This document shows positions 1 through 9,358 of a stretch of 40,868 nt of DNA, one piece after another. The stretch is from Phytophthora sp. 'mugwort' (taxonomy: Eukaryota; Oomycota; Peronosporomycetes; Peronosporales; Peronosporaceae), in NCBI GenBank assembly GCA_033558025.1, contig JAUCEF010000079.1, positions 1 to 40,868 of the forward strand, given 5' to 3'. The notes beneath the pieces are model-generated. The model saw only the letters and a program-made list of their open reading frames with translations. It did not search any database and was not told where the DNA came from. The translations under genes and the position numbers were made by a program. The first letter of the stretch is position 1. Each line of letters starts with the position of its first letter.

Positions 1-897
1 TATATATTCATATTTTCGTGGTTTATATTATGGTTCTTATATCACACCAAGAGAAGCTATATGGTCTTCTGGTGTAATTATTTTTATTTTAATGATGGCT
101 ACAGCTTTTATGGGTTATGTTTTACCTTGGGGACAAATGAGTTTTTGGGGTGCAACTGTTATTACTAATTTATTTTCTGCAATACCCTTAATAGGAAAAG
201 ATATTGTTGATTGGCTTTGGGGCGGATTTGCTGTTGATAATCCAACATTAAATCGTTTTTTTAGTTTACATTTTACATTACCTTTTATAATTGTGGGTGC
301 CGTATTGATACATTTAATTTTATTACATGAAGTTGGTTCAAATAATCCTTTAGGTATTACATTAAAAAATGAAATATACCTTTTTATCCATATTTTTATA
401 CTAAAGATTTATTTGGATTAATGATCTTATTTTTGATTTTCTTTATTTTATTTTTTTTTATCCTAATACATTAGGTCATCCGATAATTATATTGAAGCAA
501 ATCCAATGAAAACACCTTTACATATCGTACCAGAATGGTATTTTTTACCGTTTTATGCAATTTTAAGATCTATTCCTAATAAAATTGGCGGTGTTATAGC
601 TATGTTTGGTTCATTACTTATTTTATTAACAATACCTTTTACAAATTCATCTGAAATTAGAAGTACAGCTTTTAGACCTATATTTAAAATTTGTTATTGG
701 TTATTAGTTATAGCTTTTTTATTATTAGGTTGGGTTGGACAATGTCCAGTTGAATATCCTTATACTGAAATTGGTATTATAAGTATGATTTATTATTTTT
801 TTTTTTTATAATAATTATACCATTTTTAGGTAAATTAGAAACTTATTTAGTACGTTATAATATTAATAAAAAATCTTTAATAAATAAAAATAAATAA
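1..897 (+). CDS. cob: cytochrome b, 3' portion, frame broken
   Basis: This is apocytochrome b of complex III (ubiquinol-cytochrome c reductase), a multi-span inner-membrane protein. The window opens inside the gene: reading from base 2 gives [19 protein letters not shown] and then [20 protein letters not shown], the conserved Qo-site region, followed by [20 protein letters not shown] with a haem-ligand histidine. From base 506 the frame gives [20 protein letters not shown], the PEWY motif of the Qo site. The reading frame breaks near 375, near 475-482 (CCGATAATTAT where an extra A restores [11 protein letters not shown]) and in a T run near 805. Reading across these gives a normal C-terminus with TAA at 895-897. 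The N-terminal third lies outside the window. Nad11 sequence starts 8 bases after the stop. The breaks look like sequencing indels because the flanking protein is well conserved. Confidence 0.95.
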
Positions 898-904
898 TTT
901 AAAT

Positions 905-2471
905 TGTATTCATTGTACACGTTGTGTACGTTTTGCTAATGAAATTTGTGGAATTGACGGTTAGGTACAACAGGTCGTGGTAATAAAACTGAAATTAATT
1001 TTTATTCTTCAAATATTTTTAAATCCGAATTTTCTGGTAATTTAGTAGATTTATGTCCTGTTGGTGCATTAACTTCTAAACCCTATACTTTTAAAGCACG
1101 TTCTTGGAATTAAAAAAAAAAGAGGGTATTGCTATTTTAGATAGTATTGGTTCAAATATTAAAATTGATATTTTTAATAATGAAATTATACGTATTTTAC
1201 CTAAAACTAATTTTAATATTAATAAAGAATGGATATCAGATAAAACAAGATATTTTTTTGATAGTTTAAAATATCAACGATTAAAATATCCATTATTAAA
1301 AGATAATCAAAACAATTTTCATAGGATTTCTTGGTTAGATGCTCTAAATATTATTAATAAAAAATTGATAATTACAGATAGTTTTAATGCTAAAAGTATT
1401 ATTGGTGATTTAACTGATTTAGAATCTCTTTTTTTATTAAAAAAAAATTTAAATAAATTAGGAATTTCAAATGTAAATTATGAACAATTTTTAAAAAATC
1501 GACAAATTAAGATAAATTCTGATTTAGCTTCAAATTTTTTATTTAATAATACTTTAAAATCTATTGAAGAATCTGATGTTTGTTTAATAATTGGTAGTGA
1601 TATTCGTCAAGAAGGTTCTATTTTAAATATTCATTTAATTAATCGTTTAAAAAAGGAAATTTTAAAATAGCATATATCGGTAATAAAATTAATTTTACTT
1701 ATCCAGTAAAACATTTAGGATTAACTTTTAAAACTTTAATAAATATTATTTTAGGAAAACATGTATTTTGTAAACAATTAAAAAAAGCAAAAAAACCTTT
1801 AATTATTATAGGTAGTAATATTTTAAATCAAAAAATGGTTTTTTTTTATTATCAAAATTAAAAAATTTATCATTTATTAACCATAATATTAATTTCTTTA
1901 ATTTTCAAACTTCTTTAATTAATTTTTTTGAAATTACTTTTCCAAAATCATTAAATATGTTAAATAATTCAAAATTATATTATTTATTTAATACAAATTT
2001 ACAAAATAAATTAAAAATAACTAAAAATAGTTTTGTTATTTATCAAGGACATCATTTTACTAAAGATGCTCAAAATTCAAATCTAATTTTACCTGGATTA
2101 ACTTTTTTAGAAAAAAATGGAATGTATATTAATTTAGAAGGTTTTATTCAAAAAAATGAACAAATTTTAAATGTAAATATAGAACAACGTAAAGATTCTA
2201 TAATTTATAGAAATCTTTATAAATTTTTATTAAATAAAAATCAATCTAAATCAGAAGCTTTTTTAAAAATTAAAGATATTTTACCTTATTTATTAAAAAA
2301 AAAAATAAAAATTATTTATAATTTTAGTTTTAATAAAAAATTTTTAAAAATTAATATTAATTTTTTAGATTCATTAATTAAAAATAATTATTATACAAAT
2401 ATATTAGAACAATATTCAAAAATATTGATTAATTCTAATAAAATTTTCAAAATCAATCAAAATTATTATGA
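905..2471 (+). pseudogene. nad11: truncated, frame-broken second copy of nad11
   Basis: This is a second copy of the large Fe-S subunit of complex I, missing the 5' end. It begins abruptly at the equivalent of the [15 protein letters not shown] motif; base 905 corresponds to base 6657 in the complete - strand copy, and upstream of 905 the two copies have nothing in common. The rest runs to a TGA at 2469-2471 that overlaps the nad1 ATG. The frame is broken several times relative to the other copy: one T lost near 961, an A lost near 1110, one G lost near 1665, an A6 versus A8 difference near 1835, and one A lost near 2450. One base substitution gives Phe instead of Cys in KIDI(F/C)NNEIIRI. No start codon or [2Fe-2S] N-terminal domain is present, so it is a fragment whether the duplication is real or an assembly artefact. 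Confidence 0.85.
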
Positions 2472-3447
2472 TATACACAATTTTAAAATTTTTAATTTTC
2501 ATATTACCTTTATTAATTGCTGTGGCTTATTTTACTTTAGTTGAACGTAAAATATTAGCTTCTATTCAAAGAAGAAGAGGACCTAATGTTGTAGGTACTT
2601 TTGGATTATTACAACCATTAGCTGATGGTCTTAAATTATTCGTAAAAGAAACAATTTTACCAAGTAATGCTGATGTAATTTTATTTATATTTGCACCTAT
2701 TTTAGCTTTTTTTTTAAGTCTATTAAGTTGGACAATAATACCTTTAGGTTTTGGTATGTTTTTTACTGAATTAAATATTGGTATTTTATATTTAATAGCA
2801 ATTTCATCTTTAGGTGTATACGGTGTTATTATAGGTGGTTGGTCAAGTAATTCTAAATATTCGTTTTTAGGGGCTTTAAGATCAACAGCACAAATGATTT
2901 CATATGAATTAACTATTGGGTTTTCAATTCTTTCAGTAATTGTTTGTGCAAAATCTTTAAATTTAATTTCTATTATTTGGGCACAAAAAACGGTATGGTA
3001 TTGTTTTCCTCTTTTTCCTATTTTTATAATTTTTTTTATATCTTGTTTAGCAGAAACAAATCGACATCCCTTTGATTTACCTGAAGCTGAAGCTGAATTA
3101 GTTTCAGGTTATAATGTAGAATATTCTGCAATGGGTTTTGCATTATTTTTTTTAGGTGAATATGCTAATATGTTATTAATGAGTAGTTTAACTACGATTT
3201 TATTTTTAGGTGGTTGGTTAGCACCTTTCCTTTTAGTATAAATTGTATTAATTTTTTACCCGGATCTTTTTGGTTTAGTATTAAAATTTGTTTTTTTGTT
3301 GTTTTATTTGTAGTTGCTCGAGCTATTTTACCTCGATATCGTTATGACCAATTAATGCGTTTAGGTTGGAAAGTATTTCTACCTTTTTCATTATCCTGGT
3401 TTTTATATACTGCAAGTATTTTAATAAGTTTTAATTGGTTAATTTAA
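2468..3447 (+). CDS. nad1: NADH dehydrogenase subunit 1, copy 1 (one frameshift)
   Basis: This is the proton-pumping membrane subunit of complex I at the quinone-binding junction. It shares the family hallmarks with the other copy: [17 protein letters not shown] near the N-terminus, [14 protein letters not shown], and [20 protein letters not shown] in the middle. The ATG at 2468 overlaps the nad11 stop as ATGA, as in the - strand copy. The frame breaks near 3230, where this copy reads CACCTTTCCTTTT and the other has one more C. After that the C-terminal part [20 protein letters not shown] continues in another frame to TAA at 3445-3447. The single lost C in an otherwise identical sequence points to a read error or very recent damage. 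Confidence 0.93.
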
Positions 3448-3449
3448 TT

Positions 3450-3750
3450 ATGAATATTTTAAATCATTTTATTTTTACTTTTTTTTATTCTGTCTTGGAT
3501 TATTTGGTATAATTTTAAATAGACAGAATATTATTATTATTTTAATGTCTATTGAATTATTATTATTATCAATTAATTTAAATTTTATTTATTTGCAGTT
3601 TTAATTGATGATATAATAGGACAAGTTTTTTCTTTATTAATTTTAACAGTAGCTGCAGCAGAATCAGCTATTGGATTAGCTATTATGATTATTTTCTTTA
3701 AATTATATGGAGATATTTCAATTTATAAAATAAATTTATTATCATTATAA
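3450..3750 (+). CDS. nad4L: NADH dehydrogenase subunit 4L, copy 1 (frameshifted)
   Basis: This is a small three-helix membrane subunit of complex I. It starts 2 bases after the nad1 stop. Two homopolymer deletions break it relative to the intact - strand copy: T8 instead of T9 near 3483, and one T lost near 3592. A Phe codon is also doubled near 3693, in frame. The [13 protein letters not shown] and [16 protein letters not shown] stretches are still readable. It is followed by a 67-bp direct repeat of its own 3' end at the centre of the palindrome. Confidence 0.88.
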
Positions 3751-3808
3751 TAAATTTATTTTCTTTAAATTATATGGAGATATTTCAATTTATAAAATAA
3801 ATTTATTA
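3688..3808. repeat. direct repeat of nad4L 3' end at palindrome centre
   Basis: About 54 bases of the nad4L 3' end (3688-3741) recur 67 bases downstream at 3755-3808, sharing the segment from TTATTTTCTTTAAATTATAT onward. The second copy contains the short spacer (about 3763-3793) between the inverted-repeat arms. The same segment is therefore present three times around the fold-back point, counting the - strand nad4L. Confidence 0.85.
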
Positions 3809-4105
3809 TAATGATAATAAATTTATTTTATAAATTGAAATATCTCCATATAATTTAAAGATAATCATAATAGCTAATCCAATAGCTGATTCTGCTGCAG
3901 CTACTGTTAAAATTAATAAAGAAAAAACTTGTCCTATTATATCATCAATTAAAACTGCAAAATAAATAAAATTTAAATTAATTGATAATAATAATAATTC
4001 AATAGACATTAAAATAATAATAATATTCTGTCTATTTAAAATTATACCAAATAATCCAAGACAGAATAAAAAAAAAGTAAAAATAAAATGATTTAAAATA
4101 TTCAT
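3806..4105 (-). CDS. nad4L: NADH dehydrogenase subunit 4L, intact copy
   Basis: This is the complex I membrane subunit equivalent to NuoK. It has 99 residues with three hydrophobic helices and the family stretches [15 protein letters not shown] and [20 protein letters not shown], including the Glu residues buried in helices 2 and 3 that belong to the proton path. I chose the ATG at 4103-4105 (MNILNHFIF), which lies just after the nad1 stop. A longer frame starting MVNLI would overlap nad1 and adds nothing conserved. It is the last gene of a nad11-nad1-nad4L cluster on this strand. The stop lies at the edge of the palindrome centre, so the true downstream neighbour cannot be seen here. Confidence 0.95.
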   Translation of the reverse strand: MNILNHFIFTFFLFCLGLFGIILNRQNIIIILMSIELLLLSINLNFIYFAVLIDDIIGQVFSLLILTVAAAESAIGLAIMIIFKLYGDISIYKINLLSL

Positions 4106-4107
4106 AA

Positions 4108-5088
4108 TTAAATTAACCAATTAAAACTTATTAAAATACTTGCAGTATATAAAAACCAGGATAATGAAAAAGGTAGAAATACTTTCCAACCTAAACGCAT
4201 TAATTGGTCATAACGATATCGAGGTAAAATAGCTCGAGCAACTACAAATAAAACAACAAAAAAACAAATTTTAATACTAAACCAAAAAGATCCGGGTAAA
4301 AAATTAATACAATTTATACTAAAAGGGAAAGGTGCTAACCAACCACCTAAAAATAAAATCGTAGTTAAACTACTCATTAATAACATATTAGCATATTCAC
4401 CTAAAAAAAATAATGCAAAACCCATTGCAGAATATTCTACATTATAACCTGAAACTAATTCAGCTTCAGCTTCAGGTAAATCAAAGGGATGTCGATTTGT
4501 TTCTGCTAAACAAGATATAAAAAAAATTATAAAAATAGGAAAAAGAGGAAAACAATACCATACCGTTTTTTGTGCCCAAATAATAGAAATTAAATTTAAA
4601 GATTTTGCACAAACAATTACTGAAAGAATTGAAAACCCAATAGTTAATTCATATGAAATCATTTGTGCTGTTGATCTTAAAGCCCCTAAAAACGAATATT
4701 TAGAATTACTTGACCAACCACCTATAATAACACCGTATACACCTAAAGATGAAATTGCTATTAAATATAAAATACCAATATTTAATTCAGTAAAAAACAT
4801 ACCAAAACCTAAAGGTATTATTGTCCAACTTAATAGACTTAAAAAAAAAGCTAAAATAGGTGCAAATATAAATAAAATTACATCAGCATTACTTGGTAAA
4901 ATTGTTTCTTTTACGAATAATTTAAGACCATCAGCTAATGGTTGTAATAATCCAAAAGTACCTACAACATTAGGTCCTCTTCTTCTTTGAATAGAAGCTA
5001 ATATTTTACGTTCAACTAAAGTAAAATAAGCCACAGCAATTAATAAAGGTAATATGAAAATTAAAAATTTTAAAATTGTGTATATCAT
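4108..5088 (-). CDS. nad1: NADH dehydrogenase subunit 1, intact copy
   Basis: This is complex I subunit 1 (NuoH type), 326 residues with about eight membrane helices, forming the quinone-channel module. Visible family signatures are [20 protein letters not shown] at residues 23-42, [31 protein letters not shown] and [20 protein letters not shown], plus a C-terminal [17 protein letters not shown]. The ATG overlaps the upstream nad11 TGA (ATGA), suggesting translation from a shared transcript. The length is normal for the family and no frame problem is present. The + strand copy at 2468-3447 is the same gene with one lost base. Confidence 0.98.
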   Translation of the reverse strand: MIYTILKFLIFILPLLIAVAYFTLVERKILASIQRRRGPNVVGTFGLLQPLADGLKLFVKETILPSNADVILFIFAPILAFFLSLLSWTIIPLGFGMFFTELNIGILYLIAISSLGVYGVIIGGWSSNSKYSFLGALRSTAQMISYELTIGFSILSVIVCAKSLNLISIIWAQKTVWYCFPLFPIFIIFFISCLAETNRHPFDLPEAEAELVSGYNVEYSAMGFALFFLGEYANMLLMSSLTTILFLGGWLAPFPFSINCINFLPGSFWFSIKICFFVVLFVVARAILPRYRYDQLMRLGWKVFLPFSLSWFLYTASILISFNWLI

Positions 5089-7092
5089 AATAATTTTGAT
5101 TGATTTTTGAAAATTTTATTAGAATTAATCAATATTTTTGAATATTGTTCTAATATATTTGTATAATAATTATTTTTAATTAATGAATCTAAAAAATTAA
5201 TATTAATTTTTAAAAATTTTTTATTAAAACTAAAATTATAAATAATTTTTATTTTTTTTTTTAATAAATAAGGTAAAATATCTTTAATTTTTAAAAAAGC
5301 TTCTGATTTAGATTGATTTTTATTTAATAAAAATTTATAAAGATTTCTATAAATTATAGAATCTTTACGTTGTTCTATATTTACATTTAAAATTTGTTCA
5401 TTTTTTTGAATAAAACCTTCTAAATTAATATACATTCCATTTTTTTCTAAAAAAGTTAATCCAGGTAAAATTAGATTTGAATTTTGAGCATCTTTAGTAA
5501 AATGATGTCCTTGATAAATAACAAAACTATTTTTAGTTATTTTTAATTTATTTTGTAAATTTGTATTAAATAAATAATATAATTTTGAATTATTTAACAT
5601 ATTTAATGATTTTGGAAAAGTAATTTCAAAAAAATTAATTAAAGAAGTTTGAAAATTAAAGAAATTAATATTATGGTTAATAAATGATAAATTTTTTAAT
5701 TTTGATAATAAAAAAAAACCATTTTTTTTGATTTAAAATATTACTACCTATAATAATTAAAGGTTTTTTTGCTTTTTTTAATTGTTTACAAAATACATGT
5801 TTTCCTAAAATAATATTTATTAAAGTTTTAAAAGTTAATCCTAAATGTTTTACTGGATAAGTAAAATTAATTTTATTACCGATATATGCTATTTTAAAAT
5901 TTCCTTTTTTTAAACGATTAATTAAATGAATATTTAAAATAGAACCTTCTTGACGAATATCACTACCAATTATTAAACAAACATCAGATTCTTCAATAGA
6001 TTTTAAAGTATTATTAAATAAAAAATTTGAAGCTAAATCAGAATTTATCTTAATTTGTCGATTTTTTAAAAATTGTTCATAATTTACATTTGAAATTCCT
6101 AATTTATTTAAATTTTTTTTTAATAAAAAAAGAGATTCTAAATCAGTTAAATCACCAATAATACTTTTAGCATTAAAACTATCTGTAATTATCAATTTTT
6201 TATTAATAATATTTAGAGCATCTAACCAAGAAATCCTATGAAAATTGTTTTGATTATCTTTTAATAATGGATATTTTAATCGTTGATATTTTAAACTATC
6301 AAAAAAATATCTTGTTTTATCTGATATCCATTCTTTATTAATATTAAAATTAGTTTTAGGTAAAATACGTATAATTTCATTATTACAAATATCAATTTTA
6401 ATATTTGAACCAATACTATCTAAAATAGCAATACCCTCTTTTTTTTTTAATTCCCAAGAACGTGCTTTAAAAGTATAGGGTTTAGAAGTTAATGCACCAA
6501 CAGGACATAAATCTACTAAATTACCAGAAAATTCGGATTTAAAAATATTTGAAGAATAAAAATTAATTTCAGTTTTATTACCACGACCTGTTGTACCTAA
6601 ACCGTCAATTCCACAAATTTCATTAGCAAAACGTACACAACGTGTACAATGAATACATCTTGTCATAATTGTTTTAATAAAAGGACCACAATATTTATCT
6701 TCAACGCCACGTTTTTTAAAAAAAAAACGACTACGATCCGATCCAAAAATCATTGTTTGATCTTGTAAATCACATTCTGACGCTTGATCACAAATAGGAC
6801 AATCTAATGGATGATTTATTAAAAGAAATTCTAATACACTTTCACGTGCTTTTTGTACTAAAGGAGTATTAGTAAATATTTTCATATTTGGTATTAAAGG
6901 CATTGCACATGAAGCTACAGGTTTAGGGGAATTTTCGATTTCAACTAAACACATACGACAATTACCGGCAATTTGTAAATTCTCTTGAAAACAGAATTTA
7001 GGGATTTGAATTTTAAAATTATTACATGCTTGTAAAACTGTTAAATTTTTATTAACTTTTAATTCGATATTGTTAATATATATATTAATCAT
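5085..7092 (-). CDS. nad11: NADH dehydrogenase subunit 11 (NuoG-like), one frameshift
   Basis: This is the 75-kDa-type iron-sulfur subunit of complex I. The N-terminal [2Fe-2S] ferredoxin domain has C34, C45, C48 and C62 ([11 protein letters not shown]). It is followed by [19 protein letters not shown] and [18 protein letters not shown], the ligands of further Fe-S clusters, then a degenerate molybdopterin-type domain. The frame breaks near 5712 in the coding run A8-TGG-T9. Removing one T lets the protein continue ...[12 protein letters not shown]..., into the segment starting [11 protein letters not shown], and end KNQSKLL with a TGA overlapping nad1. The total would be about 665 residues including the divergent C-terminus. 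Mitochondrially encoded nad11 is typical of stramenopiles, jakobids and a few other protists. The 5' part (6658-7092) is single-copy. Confidence 0.95.
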
Positions 7093-7174
7093 TTTAATGA
7101 TAAAAAATTAAATAAAATATAAATTTATTTTCACTAAAAAGATATATTTTATTTAAAATATATTATTATAGTAA

Positions 7175-7257
7175 TATCAAAGAAGGGATTTGAACCCTTA
7201 ACGCTTTTAAGCTTTACATCCTAAGTGTAACGTGTTTACCAATTTCACCACTTTGAT
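7175..7257 (-). tRNA. trnL(uag): tRNA-Leu(UAG)
   Basis: The acceptor ATCAAAG pairs with CTTTGAT. The anticodon arm is TTACA-CTTAGGA-TGTAA with anticodon TAG. There is a long class II variable arm and a T loop GGGTTCAAATCCC. It lies 82 bases upstream of the nad11 start on the same strand. Confidence 0.93.
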
Positions 7258-7265
7258 AATAAAAA

Positions 7266-7348
7266 TACCTACTATTGGACTTGAACCAATAACCCTAAAA
7301 GGGAACAGATTTTAAATCTATCGTGTTTACCAATTTCACCAAGTAGGC
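7266..7348 (-). tRNA. trnL(uaa): tRNA-Leu(UAA)
   Basis: The acceptor GCCTACT pairs with AGTAGGT. The anticodon loop TTTAAAA has anticodon TAA, and there is a long variable arm. It is immediately upstream of trnL(UAG) on the same strand and probably cotranscribed. TTA is by far the commonest Leu codon here. Confidence 0.93.
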
Positions 7349-7366
7349 TAATATTTTTTTAAATAT

Positions 7367-8110
7367 ATGAAAAAAAAAAAAATAATAACTTATTTACAAT
7401 TACATTTATTTGAATTAAAATATAATTTTTTTATACTTTTAATCACTTTTTTTTATCTTTTTATAATTTCATATTATTTTTCTGATCAATTAATATATTT
7501 ATTAGTTAATAATTTACTTAATAAAAATATGTTAAAATATTTTATTTTTACTAATATTACTGAAATTTTTATTACTAATATTTTTATAGCAATTTTCATA
7601 ACAACTTTTATAACAATTCAATTAAGTTTTTTATTATTTTGGTTTTTTTTATCAAAAGGTTTATATAAATTTGAAAATTTTATTTTTATAAAATTTTATA
7701 TTTTTTTTATAATTTTTAATTTTTTTATAATAAAATTTATTTTTACTAATATTATTCCACATATTTGGGATTTTTTATTAAATTTAAATTTTTCAAATTT
7801 ATATCTTTTAACAATTTATTTTGAACCAAAAATTGATAATTATTTTGATTTTATTTTTTCTTCTTTTATTTATATATTTATAATATTTATTTATTTTTTT
7901 TCTTTATTTTTTTTTATATCAAATAATATTTTAAAAATTAAAATAATTATTAATTTAAGAAAATTCTTTTATTTAAAAATAATATTATTGAGTGCTTTAA
8001 TTACACCACCAGATATATTTAATTTTATATTAATTTATTTTATCTTTTTTTTTTTTTTTGAAATATTTATTTATATTTCAATATATTTAAATAAATATAA
8101 ATTAATTTAA
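7367..8110 (+). CDS. tatC: Sec-independent (twin-arginine) translocase subunit TatC
   Basis: This is the multi-span receptor subunit of the twin-arginine translocase, also known in mitochondria as mttB or ymf16; it moves folded proteins across the inner membrane. It has 247 residues, about six very hydrophobic Phe/Ile-rich helices, and the family's conserved SALITPPD stretch before the last pair of helices. The N-terminus has the expected short cytosolic/matrix segment with HLFELK. The start ATG at 7367 is followed by a lysine run. The frame is unbroken. It converges with rpl31 on the opposite strand, and the last 9 bases overlap. See the 32-codon ORF at 24514, which may encode a TatA partner. 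Confidence 0.9.
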   Translation: MKKKKIITYLQLHLFELKYNFFILLITFFYLFIISYYFSDQLIYLLVNNLLNKNMLKYFIFTNITEIFITNIFIAIFITTFITIQLSFLLFWFFLSKGLYKFENFIFIKFYIFFIIFNFFIIKFIFTNIIPHIWDFLLNLNFSNLYLLTIYFEPKIDNYFDFIFSSFIYIFIIFIYFFSLFFFISNNILKIKIIINLRKFFYLKIILLSALITPPDIFNFILIYFIFFFFFEIFIYISIYLNKYKLI

Positions 8111-8304
8111 TTTATTTTTTTTTATAAAATTTAATTTACTTTTATTTAAATTGATATTTGTATTTGTAATAATATCTGTTTCTTTAAAAATTCTTAAATT
8201 TAATTGATAATTTTTTAAATACTTAATAGATGTTATTTTTAAAGAAGATCCATTTGTTAAAATAATTTTATTTTTATAGGTAAAAATTTTTTATTTTTAT
8301 TCAT
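8102..8304 (-). CDS. rpl31: ribosomal protein L31 (bL31), one frameshift
   Basis: This is a small bL31-like protein of the large mitochondrial ribosomal subunit. The frame starting at the ATG at 8302-8304 gives MNKNKKFLPIK and then breaks. With one more A in the run near 8270 it continues ...KIILTNGSSLKITSIKYL and ends NFIKKNKLN, stop at 8102-8104. The xxLTNGSSxKI core is the recognisable bL31 element, and rpl31 is encoded in several stramenopile mtDNAs. The total would be about 67 residues. Its 3' end overlaps the tatC 3' end by 9 bases on the opposite strand. The match rests on a short motif, so identification is likely but not certain. Confidence 0.7.
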
Positions 8305-8321
8305 ATAATATAATTTATTTT

Positions 8322-8392
8322 GGCTAGATAACATAAAGGTAATGTAAAGGACTGCAAATCCTTTAATGACGGTTCGAATCCGTCTCTAGCTT
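8322..8392 (+). tRNA. trnC(gca): tRNA-Cys(GCA)
   Basis: The acceptor GGCTAGA pairs with TCTAGCT (G-U at the first pair). The anticodon arm AAGGA-CTGCAAA-TCCTT has anticodon GCA. The T arm is GACGG-TTCGAAT-CCGTC. Confidence 0.92.
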
Positions 8393-8396
8393 TTAA

Positions 8397-8481
8397 AGGA
8401 TAGAGTGGGATTTGAACCCACGGTATTATTACATACTTCAGTTTTCAAGACTGACACCTTAAACCACTCGATCACCTATCC
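8397..8481 (-). tRNA. trnS(uga): tRNA-Ser(UGA)
   Basis: The acceptor is GGATAGG with CTCTATCC opposite. The anticodon loop CTTGAAA has anticodon TGA. A long class II variable arm and T arm GTGGG-TTCAAAT-CCCAC are present. It sits 9 bases upstream of the rps11 stop side of the - strand cluster. Confidence 0.92.
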
Positions 8482-8490
8482 ATATTAAAA

Positions 8491-8904
8491 TTAACGTCTT
8501 TTTTGTTTTTTTAATCTACAACCATTAAAAGGTTTTGTTGTTTTATCTAAAATATATTTTATTTTAATTTTTTTATTTTTTATATTTTTTAAAACATTAT
8601 ATCGACCTAAACCAGTACCATGTAAATAAATTTTTAATTTTTTTATTTTTTTTAATTGAAGATATTTATTAATTTTATATACAATTAATTGAACATTATA
8701 TGGTGTATTTTTTTTAAAACGTGTTTTTTTTAATGATTTTGTAGACCATTGTTTTAAAAGATTTCCTTTATAAGTTGTTAAACTTATAATAGTATTTTTT
8801 AAATTTGCTGTAATATGTAAATTTGTTAAAATTAAAGGATTTTTTTTTTTTAAATTTATTTTTTTTTTAAATTTATTTTTAAAATTATATTTATTTTTAT
8901 TCAT
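8491..8904 (-). CDS. rps11: ribosomal protein S11 (uS11)
   Basis: This is a small-subunit platform protein. It has 137 residues with a lysine-rich, low-complexity N-terminal extension, then TNLHITANLKNTIISLTTYK and a C-terminal LYLHGTGLGRYNVLK followed by NGCRLKKQKRR, the usual uS11 tail. It follows rps13 by 12 bases on the same strand, keeping the bacterial alpha-operon order S13-S11. The frame is intact. Confidence 0.95.
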   Translation of the reverse strand: MNKNKYNFKNKFKKKINLKKKNPLILTNLHITANLKNTIISLTTYKGNLLKQWSTKSLKKTRFKKNTPYNVQLIVYKINKYLQLKKIKKLKIYLHGTGLGRYNVLKNIKNKKIKIKYILDKTTKPFNGCRLKKQKRR

Positions 8905-8916
8905 AGAATAATAACT

Positions 8917-9330
8917 TTATCTTTTTTTTTTTTTTTGACTTTTAAATGGTCGTTTATTACGTGAAATACGTTTTTGAATAAAAATTTTTTTTAATTTTTT
9001 AGATGTTTTTGAATTTGTATGAGTACGTTGTCCTCTAACAGGTAATCCCTGACTTTGTCTAATTCCACGATTACTTTTAATTTCTACTAATTCATTTAAT
9101 CTTTCAGTTTTAATTTTTTTTAAAAGTTGTTCAACTTTTAAATTTTTATTAATATAATTAACCAGTCGGTTTACATGGTTGTTTTTAAGTTTATTAAGGG
9201 TGATTTGAGGATTAATTCCTATATTTTTACAAATTTTCTTGGATTGAAATTCATTAATACCATATAATATAGTTAATGAATATAAAATACTTTTTGAATC
9301 TGAAATTGTTTTATTAAAAATATATAACAT
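8917..9330 (-). CDS. rps13: ribosomal protein S13 (uS13)
   Basis: This is a small-subunit head protein contacting tRNA and the central protuberance. It has 137 residues. The N-terminal half has YGINEFQSKKICKNIGINP, the helix-two-turn-helix of uS13. The C-terminal half has the signature RGIRQSQGLPVRGQRTHTNS. A basic tail follows. It diverges from rpl2: only 28 bases separate the two ATGs, so the 9331-9358 gap must hold any promoters or processing sites for both directions. Confidence 0.96.
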   Translation of the reverse strand: MLYIFNKTISDSKSILYSLTILYGINEFQSKKICKNIGINPQITLNKLKNNHVNRLVNYINKNLKVEQLLKKIKTERLNELVEIKSNRGIRQSQGLPVRGQRTHTNSKTSKKLKKIFIQKRISRNKRPFKSQKKKKR

Positions 9331-9358
9331 AATAGATTTTATCTATATACCATATAAA

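Larger units (their letters stand above)
905..3762 (+). repeat. left arm of 2.86-kb inverted repeat
   Basis: This arm matches the reverse complement of 3794-6657 almost base for base. It differs by scattered single-base indels in homopolymers and at least one substitution. It starts inside nad11 immediately after cob and ends about 12 bases beyond the nad4L stop. The arm carries nad11 (partial), nad1 and nad4L. Confidence 0.85.
3794..6657 (-). repeat. right arm of 2.86-kb inverted repeat
   Basis: This is the reverse complement of 905-3762, and the arms are equal in length to within about 6 bases. The arm ends inside nad11 at 6657, while nad11 itself continues to 7092. This arm holds the better-preserved reading frames. 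Confidence 0.85.
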
